61,048 nucleotides of DNA from Amoebophrya sp. A120 (GCA_905178155.1 CAJINV010000003.1:5484728-5545775), one strand, 5' to 3'. Positions 52,001 to 52,221 are shown, counted from the stretch's first letter. Numbers and translations: made by a program. The notes: generated from the letters alone by a model not told the origin.

Positions 52001-52221
52001 GCTGCCCAAATACGTAGGCGTACGAGACGGTACGCAGTCCGCCCAGGTCGACCTGTATCCACGGACTCAGTTCCGGTGCCGACACTGCTAAGCCCGCGTA
52101 CCCGTGGAGCAGACCGTCGATCGCGTTGCGTGCCCGAAACCGATCCAGGGCCGTGGTTCCGGCCTTCGTATGGCGCGTGATGTCTGTGGGGTCGTGCCTC
52201 TCGTCCAGCATATTTGCCTTC
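1..52221 (-). CDS. Giant multidomain surface/secreted-type protein gene in 46 segments (both ends outside window)
   Basis: All coding segments from 52221 down to 1 lie on the minus strand and join in frame without a stop when each intervening element is removed with one copy of its flanking duplication. The total is about 27.4 kb, or roughly 9,100 residues. Every junction was checked by reading codons across it or by matching a domain interrupted there, for example kringles, WGDG modules and DUF285 repeats. The domain order from the N-terminal side is discoidin-like, kringle, PAN-like, Cys-rich, then many PKD-like plus DUF285 modules. These families are extracellular, so a cell-surface or secreted adhesive role is inferred but not shown. 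No start, signal peptide, membrane anchor or stop is in the window. An alternative of several adjacent genes is unlikely because no stop or start break is seen at any junction. Confidence 0.85.
1004..1255. mobile_element. Family A introner-like element (252 bp)
   Basis: TIRs begin TATCAAGTGTAAAAATGTCT on the left, with the reverse complement at the right. The flanking duplication is TCAGG (999-1003 and 1256-1260). Removal restores TALTSEDN, as in the homologous segment 38. Confidence 0.85.
1256..1442 (-). CDS. Coding segment 45: module end
   Basis: About 60 residues: GDAGLAGVKDTNDPRLV, YRRVRSLGKTGHNLLARLFE, homologous to the equivalent part of segment 38. Confidence 0.8.
1443..1760. mobile_element. 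Family D introner-like element (318 bp)
   Basis: The right end has the CCCCTCCCC-type purine/pyrimidine TIR (GGGGAGGGGGGATTTTTCC). Duplication AGCGT at 1438-1442 and 1761-1765. Removal restores VTTLGDAG. Confidence 0.85.
1761..1945 (-). CDS. Coding segment 44: PKD-like module core
   Basis: About 60 residues: KSDSGQLVN, YTATGTFEVVIRGSLAGW. Its right boundary with the divergent element 1946-2307 is the least certain of the gene, because no clean duplication is visible. Confidence 0.7.
1946..2307. mobile_element. Divergent family A-like element (362 bp)
   Basis: It starts TATGCCCTGCAAAG and ends CTTTGCAATGCATA, with a GCCTGGGTCTGG box inside. Flanks GACTT and AAGCT do not form a clean duplication, so this looks like an old copy. 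The gene frame needs it removed (GDGS/KSDSG). Confidence 0.6.
2308..2612 (-). CDS. Coding segment 43: PKD-like module start
   Basis: About 100 residues: NFAEFFWSDYAVDAV, GRGIDLLTPDDDPFRVQIEI, FTVYWGDGS. Confidence 0.8.
3330..3695. repeat. Degenerate repeats inside the 3.1-kb element
   Basis: Four related copies of a unit like CGTAGCATGGGGACAAGGCG occur near 3332, 3420, 3566 and 3658, separated by 88-146 bp of less conserved sequence. No coding potential is recognised here. Confidence 0.6.
4837..5547 (-). CDS. OTU-type cysteine protease (deubiquitinase-like)
   Basis: 236 residues. The OTU active site is seen as KGDGNCQFRALSQ, with Asp70 and Cys73 in the catalytic positions. The middle signature EGTWGDHFTLTALAEEY is at about 129-144, and the C-terminal His189 lies in VHYAATRP, so the Cys/His/Asp catalytic set is intact. 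The N-terminal ~60 residues are charged and likely helical. OTU enzymes cleave ubiquitin linkages, and they also occur as cargo in mobile elements and viruses. The gene lies wholly inside the 3.1-kb family F element, in the same orientation as the host gene. The ATG at 5547 is the first in the frame, and no intron is evident. Confidence 0.8.
   Translation of the reverse strand: MHHRQENAKWPASGRQQSQRGSDIREGQDKWEVQAVAESLRALHEQQENDERIDARLHSRNLGRLPTKGDGNCQFRALSQMLFAGSELRHQELRAKAVNRLQVNRAHYQAQLGCSDHEWQEYLLEMAQEGTWGDHFTLTALAEEYLIKIHLTTSHPKDPVPVPIGAPASDDANSPDYPVIELVHWTRVHYAATRPRGNQGAHSGQGELASESKAVKDDHDDDIFTDALQQIDLEFL
5743..5797 (-). CDS. Coding segment 42: 55-bp exon between a small and a 3.1-kb element
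   Basis: It encodes IGNLKEMFLNATCATPN, the conserved block end. It joins NFAEFFWSDYAVDAV of segment 43 across the 3.1-kb OTU element. The same stretch is contiguous in homologous modules. Confidence 0.8.
5798..6016. mobile_element. Family C introner-like element (219 bp)
   Basis: TIRs of about 36 bp (TATGAGACTACACAACTCCC / TATGACAGTGCACAACTCCC). Duplication GATCT/GACCT. On the minus strand it can also be parsed as a GT...AG intron, one of only two such cases. Confidence 0.85.
6017..6669 (-). CDS. Coding segment 41: DUF285 repeats
   Basis: About 216 residues with seven repeats (LTELDVSSYDTSKVTSMTRM, WDTGSGKTFTALFKDA), ending VVSFWNVRKV. Confidence 0.85.
6670..6939. mobile_element. Family B introner-like element (270 bp)
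   Basis: Ends TATCCTGAGTAAAAACGTAC and its near-complement. Duplication CGTGC at 6665-6669 and 6940-6944. Removal gives ASATSTQSMFEDCC. Confidence 0.9.
6940..7724 (-). CDS. Coding segment 40: DUF285 block end and PKD-like module
   Basis: About 260 residues: VTDMREAFSGAQRANPCVTF, GAPCATPNIARW, CPGDSPFRVDIEL, FTVHWGDGTTASKGDF, YAATGTYSVVVRGNIVGW. It is joined across 6670-6939 to TQSMFEDCCQS. Confidence 0.85.
7725..7976. mobile_element. Family A introner-like element (252 bp), GT-AG compatible
   Basis: TIRs with GTCTGGGTCTGGAAG. Duplication CACCT (AGGTG on the coding strand) at 7720-7724 and 7977-7981. Cutting AAG/GTG...AAG/GTG gives a normal GT-AG intron and restores QVGKVTDM. Confidence 0.9.
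7977..8209 (-). CDS. Coding segment 39: DUF285 repeats
   Basis: About 77 residues (MFDRAAGAVYPNLDTSSWNT, MFGDVAKADPDVRLWQVGK). It joins VTDMREAF of segment 40 in frame. Confidence 0.85.
8210..8490. mobile_element. Family A introner-like element (281 bp)
   Basis: Starts TATCAAATGCAAATTTGTCT, ends ...TTTTTGCAATACATA. Duplication GTCCG at 8205-8209 and 8491-8495. Removal restores VTDFSRMFD. Confidence 0.9.
8491..9622 (-). CDS. Coding segment 38: PKD-like module and DUF285 repeats
   Basis: About 376 residues: QGQFNDAVQDSEYGRG, FRLQIEVVTAPLNVRLPL, FTIFWGDSS, TGTYEIVIRGSLGGW, then DUF285 repeats ending WNVSQVTD. This uninterrupted copy was used to place the element boundaries in the homologous segments 43-46. 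Confidence 0.85.
9623..10001. mobile_element. Family A introner-like element (379 bp)
   Basis: The left end is typical. The right end (ATTTGCAGTCCATA) has diverged. Duplication ACCAG at 9618-9622 and 10002-10006. Removal restores FAEDYWSDYAVDAE. Confidence 0.85.
10002..10650 (-). CDS. Coding segment 37: DUF285 repeats
   Basis: About 215 residues with six or seven repeats (LFAGCTQVTIAAASTENWDV, FGAMFRGAASAQPVVGNW), ending FWNVRKAGNLQEFFYNATCA, the recurring block end before a PKD-like module. Confidence 0.85.
10651..10921. mobile_element. Family A introner-like element (271 bp)
   Basis: Starts TATCCAGTGCAAAC and ends TGCATTTGATA. Duplication GTCGT at 10646-10650 and 10922-10926. Confidence 0.9.
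10922..11304 (-). CDS. Coding segment 36: module end, downstream copy
   Basis: About 126 residues (TTGEYVVTVRFRGLTTGW, ISGMFRGAATLTAL, VRNFDAAFQDCSGLTT). It joins TVAGLGSW of segment 37. Confidence 0.8.
11305..11593. mobile_element. Intron-like element of unassigned family (289 bp)
   Basis: Ends TATCGCACAGAG and CTGCAGGATA are weakly inverted, and no clear duplication is seen. Protein homology (SYTY...TTGEYVV) favours removal near these ends. A GT-AG reading of the coding strand is also possible, with donor at about 11606 and acceptor AG at 11303-11304, but it would delete the conserved YTY. An identical copy lies at 13366-13654. Confidence 0.6.
11594..12626 (-). CDS. Coding segment 35: downstream copy of the duplicated module
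   Basis: About 343 residues, starting DLSTVRNFNFAFEDSKVTRI, then the same DUF285 and PKD-like content as segment 33, here without the two elements that split the upstream copy. Confidence 0.85.
12627..13040. mobile_element. Introner-like element, separate family (414 bp)
   Basis: TIRs CTCGTACAAGGGAAGGCACA and (right, reversed) TATCCTACAAAAAGAAGCAC. A 3-bp duplication CCC flanks it. The other duplicate copy shows the uninterrupted site at 10974-10990. Confidence 0.8.
13041..13365 (-). CDS. Coding segment 34: module end, upstream copy
   Basis: About 107 residues (STTGEYVVTVRFRGLTTGW, LSTATWD), near-identical to segment 36. Confidence 0.8.
13366..13654. mobile_element. Second copy of the unassigned intron-like element
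   Basis: Identical in position and sequence to 11305-11593 at a 2061-bp offset, so it was copied with the internal tandem duplication. Confidence 0.6.
13655..14587 (-). CDS. Coding segment 33: upstream copy of the duplicated DUF285/PKD-like module
   Basis: About 310 residues: DUF285 repeats (MFQDCAELEFPPDDNLGAWQ, NTGQVENFAEMFRGTVEA), then AHCATPNLAG, CPGEEDPFRVKLRID and VTVYWGVPGSG. It is almost identical to segment 35 (see the repeat entry), with only a handful of substitutions. Confidence 0.85.
14588..14878. mobile_element. Family E introner-like element (291 bp)
   Basis: TIRs TATTACAGTGAAAAATG and complement with GGTGGGGGCATTTTTC. Duplication CAATG/CAAGG. The paralogous site at 12518-12530 has no element. 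Confidence 0.9.
14879..14941 (-). CDS. Coding segment 32: short DUF285 exon
   Basis: About 20 residues (TKLTRIIGIGSWDVSSAESL). It is the paralogue of an uninterrupted stretch in segment 35 (12525-12600), which carries no element at either position. Confidence 0.75.
14942..15216. mobile_element. Family C introner-like element (275 bp)
   Basis: TIRs with CACAACTCCTCCTCCCC. Duplication GGTCA at 14937-14941 and 15217-15221. The paralogous site near 12575 has no element. Confidence 0.9.
15217..15323 (-). CDS. Coding segment 31: DUF285 repeat exon downstream of the 8.5-kb compound element
   Basis: About 35 residues (MSRFLQDSGITELDARQWDV, then FRFAFAGM), a standard DUF285 repeat that is preserved although an 8.5-kb element precedes it. 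Confidence 0.75.
15650..17650. repeat. Compound tandem repeats with CATCGCCCAACTC minisatellite
   Basis: Two near-identical ~490-bp units (about 15840-16330 and 16330-16820) are followed by two more divergent ones (16820-17300 and 17300-17650). Each unit joins a GCGCGCGAAATATTTTGGCC-type block to runs of a ~14-bp unit CCCATCGCCCAACT. Long open frames here on both strands are repeat translations, not genes. The stretch 17650-18140 has no recognisable feature. Confidence 0.8.
18140..19335. repeat. Inverted repeat arms around a TAAATCGCATGC-rich array
   Basis: The arms at about 18145-18225 and 19255-19335 are inverted copies (GCTGCTAAAT, CTTCTAAATTTT, CGGGATTT) with interruptions. Between them, 18460-18670 holds many 8-12 bp repeats of CTAAATGGCATG / CTAAATCGCATG. 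The right arm overlaps the 3' end of the helicase frame. No gene is recognised. Confidence 0.6.
19281..22721 (-). CDS. Helitron/PIF1-type helicase (SF1B), C-terminally truncated
   Basis: 1146 residues of open frame. Walker A NEPAGAGKAK is at about 748-757, Walker B VVIDEVAMA at about 821-829, motif III RVFFFCDTYQLASVV near 878, and motif VI STIHSFQGRTV near 1115. The stretch ASEAAADLYGVSRFGVHLP at about 401-419 is the signature preceding the helicase in Helitron proteins. A possible Rep-like segment (GRPHRHSLTWF) is at about 236-246, but full HUH and Tyr motifs are not evident. The frame ends just after motif VI, where an inverted repeat begins. The upstream N-terminal part lies in another frame (22576-22896), and an in-frame stop separates that from 22921-23289. 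The element is therefore probably defective. Confidence 0.7.
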   Translation of the reverse strand: MVWSWVDAGGVCGVTCRLGPAHMRNGAEIFFPTKRENDLDAGRMHIKREELTKLWESLLGVEFPLLFVNGLSLPQGVSLESFLRQYFARPEMTAPVLYDLHQVLLLRYALNKRQRLVLAYQAHYAASHDGALPKRLPANIPGSLEEVNAQRCKAFAIMRKLGAADLMTTATQGDDMVEMRAEAERRPWKSCPVLDEPCPSVRAFQAKMRKHVEEVESLYGETAAITWGDEPQPTQGRPHRHSLTWFADPLLTATAFDEFIERSRDWIPEECGRWRETADRVFYHHHTDACRVPGRVQCKKLCPAALVAETYLDEKGFLQIETKEGDEMCVGIDKKTFCRFLAHTHANGVGGANKIRYVITYPIKKVKPLGRDSDQGSWQMFEQEGGFDEIKTLHSAQVLPASEAAADLYGVSRFGVHLPRGRLVTVIVDRKRIEDAPLFIGNATAADAVNNWLDRPEKYAAWSLERFTLNTRSTGARRFVEVYAQWHEHLHEEEFTAPNRLGVVTELTQLQAFRCYLVANRVAIAGASLALQQTDKMLANLDPARNVFHLRADHHDDTYLLWLCGLHLVNRADVQEYFDDPEASMARWNYPAHMKRFAFRNFLDEVHQLRPQSGLLTLFVKYFLNFDTEARRAAWDWLVAEHGIPLDVIAKRLERDGVDRHIIRMTLPEAGAHLQQFGSELEQRRHYIKCYHARNREKRQEHARELADLLHGANPNALELMPGQKAALYQIVDEDPGDEGAADLMTCNEPAGAGKAKIIRALELIAYERKLIIVILAATGQAATIINGKTMHDGCGLTIDLEDSAAWSEEQRALVGAADWVVIDEVAMANAEWCTRCAENIGREALHWEQLQNLASADEPAKLWGGKRVFFFCDTYQLASVVRVFRSMDSFLGPTSRPFAHFVQNLARFRRVRIDNGGCSPRFFEEEWSRELDRVRTGETKEIDLTTFGRVGAEDVEYSYQWLDERIRGAPCGIEAVNGVEIVVGCHRERRRVLAVRARALRAKGATCRTYCPRLLNLQNPLMEGFDEEESTKSEKLELFLGERIALTGPLRLLGKTYATNSRGTVRGFGRTFVDVRFDVDGCEEPVPLNSTWQEDCDGDPASRWLVLAIGVRPCVVSTIHSFQGRTVLPHISRRAPGRGKLLNIF
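22576..23289 (-). pseudogene. N-terminal part of the Helitron-type protein, broken by a stop and a frameshift
   Basis: At 22921-23289 a zinc-binding pattern is visible (CKWCAVRV, CTLCKNGS), followed by ARKYMGRPSDRFPHAAQLF. A stop follows at about 22919, the same frame resumes at 22896 (MFELLARPDGGHPVYNHPQF), and near 22730 the frame changes to that of the helicase. Such N-terminal Cys modules are usual in Helitron-type proteins. Confidence 0.55.
23290..23775. other. No recognised gene
   Basis: AT-richer sequence upstream of the Helitron-type frame, up to the edge of the nested insertion. It has short CAATTTNTGAAC-like repeats at 23490-23590 and a pyrimidine-rich run at 23685-23745. A promoter for the helicase could lie here, but no motif supports one. 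Confidence 0.4.
23805..23875 (-). CDS. Coding segment 30: short exon upstream of the 8.5-kb compound element
   Basis: About 23 residues (VVTINATSAFAKTDWSLVTD). It joins segment 31 as SLVTD/MSRFLQDS in frame across 15324-23804. Confidence 0.7.
23876..24174. mobile_element. Family B introner-like element (299 bp)
   Basis: Ends TATCCTAAGCAAAAACGTCC and GGGGACGTTTTTACTCAGGA. Duplication GGTGC at 23871-23875 and 24175-24179. Removal gives LLSGTSGVV. Confidence 0.9.
24175..24273 (-). CDS. Coding segment 29: short exon
   Basis: About 33 residues (AAYLQNWRDALRSVESFGSS) matching the region after PKD-like modules (LRSVxxLG). It is in frame on both sides. Confidence 0.7.
24274..24534. mobile_element. 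Family A introner-like element (261 bp)
   Basis: Starts TATTAAATGCAAAAATGTCT. Duplication GCGGT/GCGTT (one mismatch). Confidence 0.85.
24535..24609 (-). CDS. Coding segment 28: PKD-like module end
   Basis: About 25 residues (AVTIRGRLLGWQDPTVAA), the VxIRGxLxGW end of the module. Confidence 0.7.
24610..24936. mobile_element. Family D element with an E-like left end (327 bp)
   Basis: The left end TATTAAAGTGAAAAAAGCCC resembles family E, while the right end GGGGAGGGGGGATTTTTCC is family D. Duplication CGTAC at 24605-24609 and 24937-24941. Confidence 0.85.
24937..24945 (-). CDS. Coding segment 27: 9-bp micro-exon
   Basis: Only nine bases separate the elements at 24610-24936 (duplication CGTAC) and 24946-25277 (duplication CTCCC). 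After removing both elements with one duplication each, the module reads YANAGEYAVTIRGRL in frame. Confidence 0.65.
24946..25277. mobile_element. Family A introner-like element (332 bp), nine bases from its neighbour
   Basis: Starts TATCAAATACAAG and ends TTTGCACTTTGTA. Duplication CTCCC at 24941-24945 and 25278-25282. Confidence 0.85.
25278..25559 (-). CDS. Coding segment 26: PKD-like module core
   Basis: About 93 residues: VQLPLNVPTNW, FTVFWGDAS and FNYTYANAG, the PKD-like core. Its final Gly-Glu-Tyr codons lie across the adjacent element, in the micro-exon. Confidence 0.8.
25560..25817. mobile_element. Short family F introner-like element (258 bp)
   Basis: The ends match those of the 3.1-kb OTU element. 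Duplication GAGGT at 25555-25559 and 25818-25822. Removal restores EITSPGTTVQLPL. Confidence 0.9.
25818..25900 (-). CDS. Coding segment 25: short exon at module boundary
   Basis: About 27 residues (CSLATDQIACAEDDAFRVKIE), the recurring CPxDDPFRVxIE opening of a PKD-like module. It is in frame on both sides. Confidence 0.7.
25901..26232. mobile_element. Family E introner-like element (332 bp)
   Basis: TIRs TATTACAGTAAAAAATGCCC and complement. Duplication TCGTC at 25896-25900 and 26233-26237. Removal gives ILDDAVCSL. Confidence 0.9.
26233..28807 (-). CDS. Coding segment 24: long DUF285/PKD-like block
   Basis: About 857 residues, the longest uninterrupted segment. DUF285 repeats (VDNWNVSGVGSFNSMFRGA) reach GAPCATPNLAGW. 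A PKD-like/discoidin-like region follows (CPSDTPYRALL, LQFFWDEDD, FLNLGGTYSLTKMIFWVGY, VVVRGRF), and then at least eight more DUF285 repeats (YWDVSSGADFSSMFEGATL, SLSCATPNVNSWW). The near-identical successive repeats point to local repeat expansion. Confidence 0.85.
28808..29144. mobile_element. Family D introner-like element (337 bp)
   Basis: TIRs TATCGAAAGGAGAAACTCCC and complement. Duplication AACGA/GACGA. Removal gives ILRVVQPGVDNW. Confidence 0.85.
29145..30402 (-). CDS. Coding segment 23: Cys-rich module, PKD-like strand and DUF285 repeats
   Basis: About 418 residues. An EGF/TNFR-like Cys-rich block (CPEKARILPCPAGACTAY, ECQCTNG, CRKCNDGFLLD) is followed by HVFRSAGTYHVTIRGKIAGW, the PKD-like end motif. 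DUF285 repeats come last (VENVFRGCQELTSVRGLHTW, LAGMFRDCKKL). Confidence 0.8.
30403..30839. mobile_element. Family B introner-like element (437 bp)
   Basis: Left end TAACCTGTGGAAAAACGTCC, right end ...GGGGACGTTTTTGGTCAGGATA. Duplication CCGTC at 30398-30402 and 30840-30844. Confidence 0.9.
30840..32184 (-). CDS. Coding segment 22: second PAN-like module and unrecognised domain
   Basis: About 447 residues. PAN-like cysteines are near the N-terminal side (ECRRRCEAHTRCTSYGH, SQCDL). The following ~300 residues (HFFLRYEPGETWSEQD, RFTRIGYYPGKKLVEDFTL) suggest a beta-sandwich but are not recognised. The end is Glu-rich (EPEEESDQVRF). Confidence 0.75.
32185..32331. mobile_element. Family G introner-like element, the shortest (147 bp)
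   Basis: TIRs TATCCAGCAAAAAACACCCA and complement. Duplication TCTAC/TCCAC. It contains a short CAT repeat. Confidence 0.85.
32332..32755 (-). CDS. Coding segment 21: PAN/apple-like module
   Basis: About 140 residues with NPCPGL and a Cys cluster (CQAACERHPSCTGWQH, NTCQLV), as in PAN/apple domains. It joins segment 22 (KPV/EGAV) across the 147-bp element. Confidence 0.75.
32756..33014. mobile_element. Family A introner-like element (259 bp), stop-free in the gene frame
   Basis: Duplication GAACG/GAACA. With the duplication it adds 264 bp, a multiple of three, and has no stop in the coding phase. Confidence 0.85.
33015..34128 (-). CDS. Coding segment 20: PKD-like module with long linker
   Basis: About 370 residues. 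CPYDTPFRAIV followed by FTVYWGDEF marks a PKD-like module. The rest is linker with no named domain (LPTPMRLHPSELQN, THRARAERVP). The open frame continues through the element at 32756-33014, which has no stop in this phase. Confidence 0.75.
34129..34353. mobile_element. Family C introner-like element (225 bp)
   Basis: TIR TATGGGAGTGCGCAACTCCC. Duplication ACAGC at 34124-34128 and 34354-34358. Confidence 0.9.
34354..35539 (-). CDS. Coding segment 19: kringle end, DUF285 remnant, PLAT-like module
   Basis: About 393 residues: GDHNYCRNP and IWCYTTD complete the kringle. LDISYMFDGATCATPNVFHW is the recurring end of a DUF285 block. The remainder is homologous to the repeated modules of segment 10 (CSNEFNSDSGS, KTTTGEEASG, AMWLENPCEP). 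It joins segment 20 in frame (GML/SRRPP). Confidence 0.8.
35540..35752. mobile_element. Family H introner-like element (213 bp)
   Basis: TIRs TATCCAAGAAAAAAACGCCA and complement. Duplication GCGTT at 35535-35539 and 35753-35757. It splits a kringle. Confidence 0.9.
35753..36059 (-). CDS. Coding segment 18: DUF285 repeat end and first part of a kringle
   Basis: About 100 residues: INPCVTWWDVGSESLRGAG, then a kringle start (CDETLL, YRGCQSRTISGKTCQNW). The kringle is cut in its middle by the element at 35540-35752 and resumes GLGDHNYCRNP in segment 19. Confidence 0.8.
36060..36384. mobile_element. Family D introner-like element (325 bp)
   Basis: TIRs TATCAAAAGGAAAAATCCCC and complement, near perfect. 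Duplication CGCGC at 36055-36059 and 36385-36389. Confidence 0.9.
36385..36728 (-). CDS. Coding segment 17: DUF285-type repeats
   Basis: About 114 residues with three or four repeats (LSNLFRGCTKLRTVRGLERW, VAQMFDGCTSL, MRGMFQRCA). This is a DUF285/BspA-like pattern with cysteines at the repeat tips. It continues as INPCVTWWDV in segment 18. Confidence 0.8.
36729..37016. mobile_element. Family B introner-like element (288 bp)
   Basis: Starts TATCCTGAGCAAAAACGTCG. Duplication AAGTC at 36724-36728 and 37017-37021. Confidence 0.9.
37017..37125 (-). CDS. Coding segment 16: short acidic exon
   Basis: About 36 residues (DEEENNVDDAYVEDALRSS). It is in frame between the elements at 37126-37401 and 36729-37016. 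Confidence 0.65.
37126..37401. mobile_element. Family A introner-like element (276 bp)
   Basis: Starts TATCAGATGTAAAAATGTCT. Duplication CGTCC/CGTCA. A GA-AG reading is possible on the coding strand. Confidence 0.85.
37402..39132 (-). CDS. Coding segment 15: two Cys-rich modules and PKD-like region
   Basis: About 575 residues. Two tandem Cys-rich modules share the pattern CxxxC...C..C...GACC(K/R)W (for example GWCTFCDDVERGVAGACCKW). Further on, LYVWWDSAADS and FYHSGVYQLTLTGQFQDGW match the PKD-like module of this protein. The end is Arg-rich (ARARRDD) and joins EEENNVDD of segment 16. Confidence 0.75.
39133..39330. mobile_element. Divergent A-like element (198 bp)
   Basis: Ends TATGACTTGCAAGAG and ATTTGCACTGGATA. 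The GTCTGGGTCTGG box is lost. Duplication CAAGG at 39128-39132 and 39331-39335. Confidence 0.75.
39331..39570 (-). CDS. Coding segment 14: unrecognised Cys-containing linker
   Basis: About 80 residues (CPDYFLASQ, DEACETVRF, TYQITVDCS). No domain is recognised. It joins DDLHGR of segment 15 across a 198-bp element. Confidence 0.65.
39571..39936. mobile_element. Family C introner-like element (366 bp)
   Basis: TIR TATGAGAGTGCACAACTCGC. Duplication TCCTG at 39566-39570 and 39937-39941. It holds a ~45-bp stretch (near 39793-39840) also present at 2750-2800 in the OTU element. A GA-AG reading is possible. Confidence 0.85.
39937..39980 (-). CDS. Coding segment 13: 44-bp kringle-end exon
   Basis: It encodes DPNVRFEYCDPIGQ, which supplies the last cysteine of kringle 3. 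It is bounded by the elements at 39981-40216 and 39571-39936, each with an exact duplication. Confidence 0.7.
39981..40216. mobile_element. Family A introner-like element (236 bp)
   Basis: Starts TATCGAATGCAAGTATGTCT. Duplication GGGTC at 39976-39980 and 40217-40221. Confidence 0.9.
40217..41573 (-). CDS. Coding segment 12: discoidin-like domain and three kringles
   Basis: About 450 residues. A discoidin-like part (CPWLLLDLEHVSQVYKVRIAF) is followed by three kringles. Kringle 1 has CDEADVD, YVGCATRT, CQKW and IFCYT, but reads HNFLRH where others have HNYCRN, so one of the six cysteines is missing. Kringle 2 is complete (GCQTRTRSGRVCQKW, DHNYCRNP, WCYT). Kringle 3 reaches IFCLTTDP and ends in segment 13. 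The kringle fold is a disulphide-linked extracellular module. Confidence 0.85.
41574..41892. mobile_element. Family A introner-like element with a GGTT microsatellite (319 bp)
   Basis: Starts TATCAAATGCAAATATCTCT. Duplication CATGT/CACGT. It has a (GGTT)n run at about 41617-41682. Confidence 0.85.
41893..42098 (-). CDS. Coding segment 11: PKD-like module start
   Basis: About 68 residues with PFRALLN, LPLPDHSRASFSVFWGDAA, the strand pattern with WGD that opens each PKD-like module of this protein. It ends LLDPDV and joins FGSPL of segment 12. Confidence 0.7.
42099..42310. mobile_element. Family I introner-like element (212 bp)
   Basis: TIRs TATCGTACGAAAAAAGTGTT and (right, reversed) TATCGCCAGAAAAAACTGTT. 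Duplication ACTGT at 42094-42098 and 42311-42315. Removal gives CSRGDSPFRALL. Confidence 0.9.
42311..44758 (-). CDS. Coding segment 10: DUF285-like start plus two tandem ~295-residue modules
   Basis: About 815 residues. The first ~100 are DUF285-like (HADPDLQRWDLSRV, GGMFEDMGG). Two near-copies of a ~295-residue module follow, each with CSxxYSSDSGGDVPVK, EEWWFGNDCTSRGANCF, TLKSTTGEE and AGMQLWxxxPC, offset about 889 bp in DNA. The second half of each module resembles a PLAT-like beta-sandwich, at low confidence. A related module occurs in segment 19. The end CSRGDS joins PFRALL of segment 11, a recurrent module start. Confidence 0.8.
42430..44220. repeat. Tandem duplication (~889 bp unit) inside coding segment 10
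   Basis: Marker stretches recur at an offset of 887-889 bp, for example CACCCCATGGCAACTTCACC near 42507 and 43396, and GGCAGCGGCCACCGTGCGTG near 42931 and 43818. The copies differ at many positions, so this event is older than the 10980-14585 duplication. Confidence 0.85.
44759..45075. mobile_element. Family J introner-like element (317 bp)
   Basis: TIRs of about 40 bp beginning TATGGAAGTGTCAGAGCCGA. Duplication TGGGC at 44754-44758 and 45076-45080. Removal gives ICGAHVYVREG. Confidence 0.9.
45076..45706 (-). CDS. Coding segment 9: unrecognised domain
   Basis: About 210 residues with no family that I recognise. Visible motifs include NWWRVQPTPWRGG, DYIQLGRVAPGSEGG and VKYVYVLAQADRTSNAPLYG, which suggest a beta-rich fold. 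It is open throughout, and ends TICGAH, joined to VYVREG of segment 10. Confidence 0.65.
45707..46382. mobile_element. D-like element containing a nested family J element (676 bp)
   Basis: Left end TCTCATGAGGAAAACTCCCT, right end ATTTTTCCTCTCAATA. Only CGT is duplicated. A complete family J copy sits about 18 bp from the right end, so this is a nested insertion. Gene frame SLTNGMGG is restored by removing the whole unit. Confidence 0.7.
46028..46364. mobile_element. Nested family J element (337 bp)
   Basis: TIRs TATGAAAGCGCCAGAACCGA and (right, reversed) TATGGAAGCGTCAGGACCGA. It lies within the D-like element. Its own duplication is unclear. Confidence 0.7.
46383..46455 (-). CDS. Coding segment 8: short DUF285-repeat exon
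   Basis: About 24 residues (LSRMFQGSRFLNADTSVW), a clear MFxGS...N.DTSVW repeat. It joins segment 9 (NGMGGL) across the compound element 45707-46382. Confidence 0.6.
46456..46798. mobile_element. Family D introner-like element (343 bp)
   Basis: TIR TATCGCGGAGGAGATCCCCC. Duplication AAAGC at 46451-46455 and 46799-46803. Confidence 0.9.
46799..46867 (-). CDS. Coding segment 7: short DUF285-repeat exon
   Basis: About 23 residues (TGNWLGLDNLRHVEAPNALT). The frame is preserved between the elements at 46868-47331 and 46456-46798. Confidence 0.6.
46868..47331. mobile_element. Family B introner-like element (464 bp)
   Basis: The left end CTGTGTAAAAAAGTGCCCAC has lost its TAT. The right end is complete. 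4-bp duplication CTTC at 46864-46867 and 47332-47335. Removal gives FRFNEATGNW. Confidence 0.8.
47332..47541 (-). CDS. Coding segment 6: start of a DUF285-type repeat block
   Basis: About 70 residues ending VTDVGSLFRFNEA, the typical VTDMxxLF rhythm of DUF285/BspA repeats. It continues into segments 7 and 8. Confidence 0.65.
47542..47828. mobile_element. Family B introner-like element (287 bp)
   Basis: Starts TATTCTGAATAAAAACGTCC. Duplication GTCGC at 47537-47541 and 47829-47833. Confidence 0.9.
47829..48049 (-). CDS. Coding segment 5: unrecognised linker
   Basis: About 73 residues rich in Gln, Ser and Thr with no recognised domain. It stays open in the gene frame and joins segment 6 across the element at 47542-47828. 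Confidence 0.65.
48050..48272. mobile_element. Family I introner-like element (223 bp)
   Basis: Ends ATCGCAGGGAAAAAGTGTTT and GCTTTTTTCGTTGCATA. Duplication of six bases TGGTCC at 48044-48049 and 48273-48278. A GA-AG reading is possible. Confidence 0.85.
48273..49136 (-). CDS. Coding segment 4: Cys-containing region with discoidin-like strand
   Basis: About 288 residues. The motif VGRYVFVELPD followed by LNEVKIFGE matches the end of discoidin domains. The remainder, including an acidic Gln/Glu/Asp-rich stretch, is not recognised. It joins segment 5 at GMDH/QQLL across the element at 48050-48272. Confidence 0.7.
49137..49416. mobile_element. Family A introner-like element (280 bp)
   Basis: Starts TATCAAATGCAAATGCGTGT. 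Duplication AGTAG/AGTTG. Confidence 0.85.
49417..49768 (-). CDS. Coding segment 3: discoidin-like region
   Basis: About 117 residues with a pattern like the second half of a F5/8 type C domain (WYQMNVAGRYDRPRRITRVEIF). Two cysteine-bearing strands are present. It continues in frame into segment 4 across the element at 49137-49416. The domain call is by motif only. Confidence 0.65.
49769..50047. mobile_element. Family B introner-like element (279 bp)
   Basis: Starts TATCCTGAGTAAAAACGTAC. Duplication CGCAG at 49764-49768 and 50048-50052. It is closely similar to the copy at 6670-6939. Confidence 0.9.
50048..50820 (-). CDS. Coding segment 2: kringle end, PAN/apple-like module, Ser/Gly-rich tail
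   Basis: It begins with the last kringle cysteines (WCITT, then EAC), which completes the domain from segment 1. A Cys cluster follows (CAAECAEDLACNFF) that resembles PAN/apple modules, and then a low-complexity Ser/Gly/Pro stretch before KLLR. The join to segment 3 is in frame across the element at 49769-50047. Confidence 0.75.
50821..51096. mobile_element. Family A introner-like element (276 bp)
   Basis: Starts TATCAAATGCAAAAATGTCT. Duplication CAGAT at 50816-50820 and 51097-51101. It splits a kringle between NPNGYTS and IWC. Confidence 0.9.
51097..52221 (-). CDS. Coding segment 1: discoidin-like domain and first part of a kringle
   Basis: About 375 residues. Near the N-terminal side is a F5/8 type C-like signature (PWIQVDLGG, then GRYLWVNAK and EIQVFG), typical of discoidin domains that bind glycans or lipids. 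The C-terminal ~60 residues start a kringle (CDES, GCQTRT, CQKW, GDHNFCRNP) that is cut by the element at 50821-51096 and finishes in segment 2. The segment continues upstream past the element opening at 52222, so its own 5' limit is unknown. Confidence 0.8.
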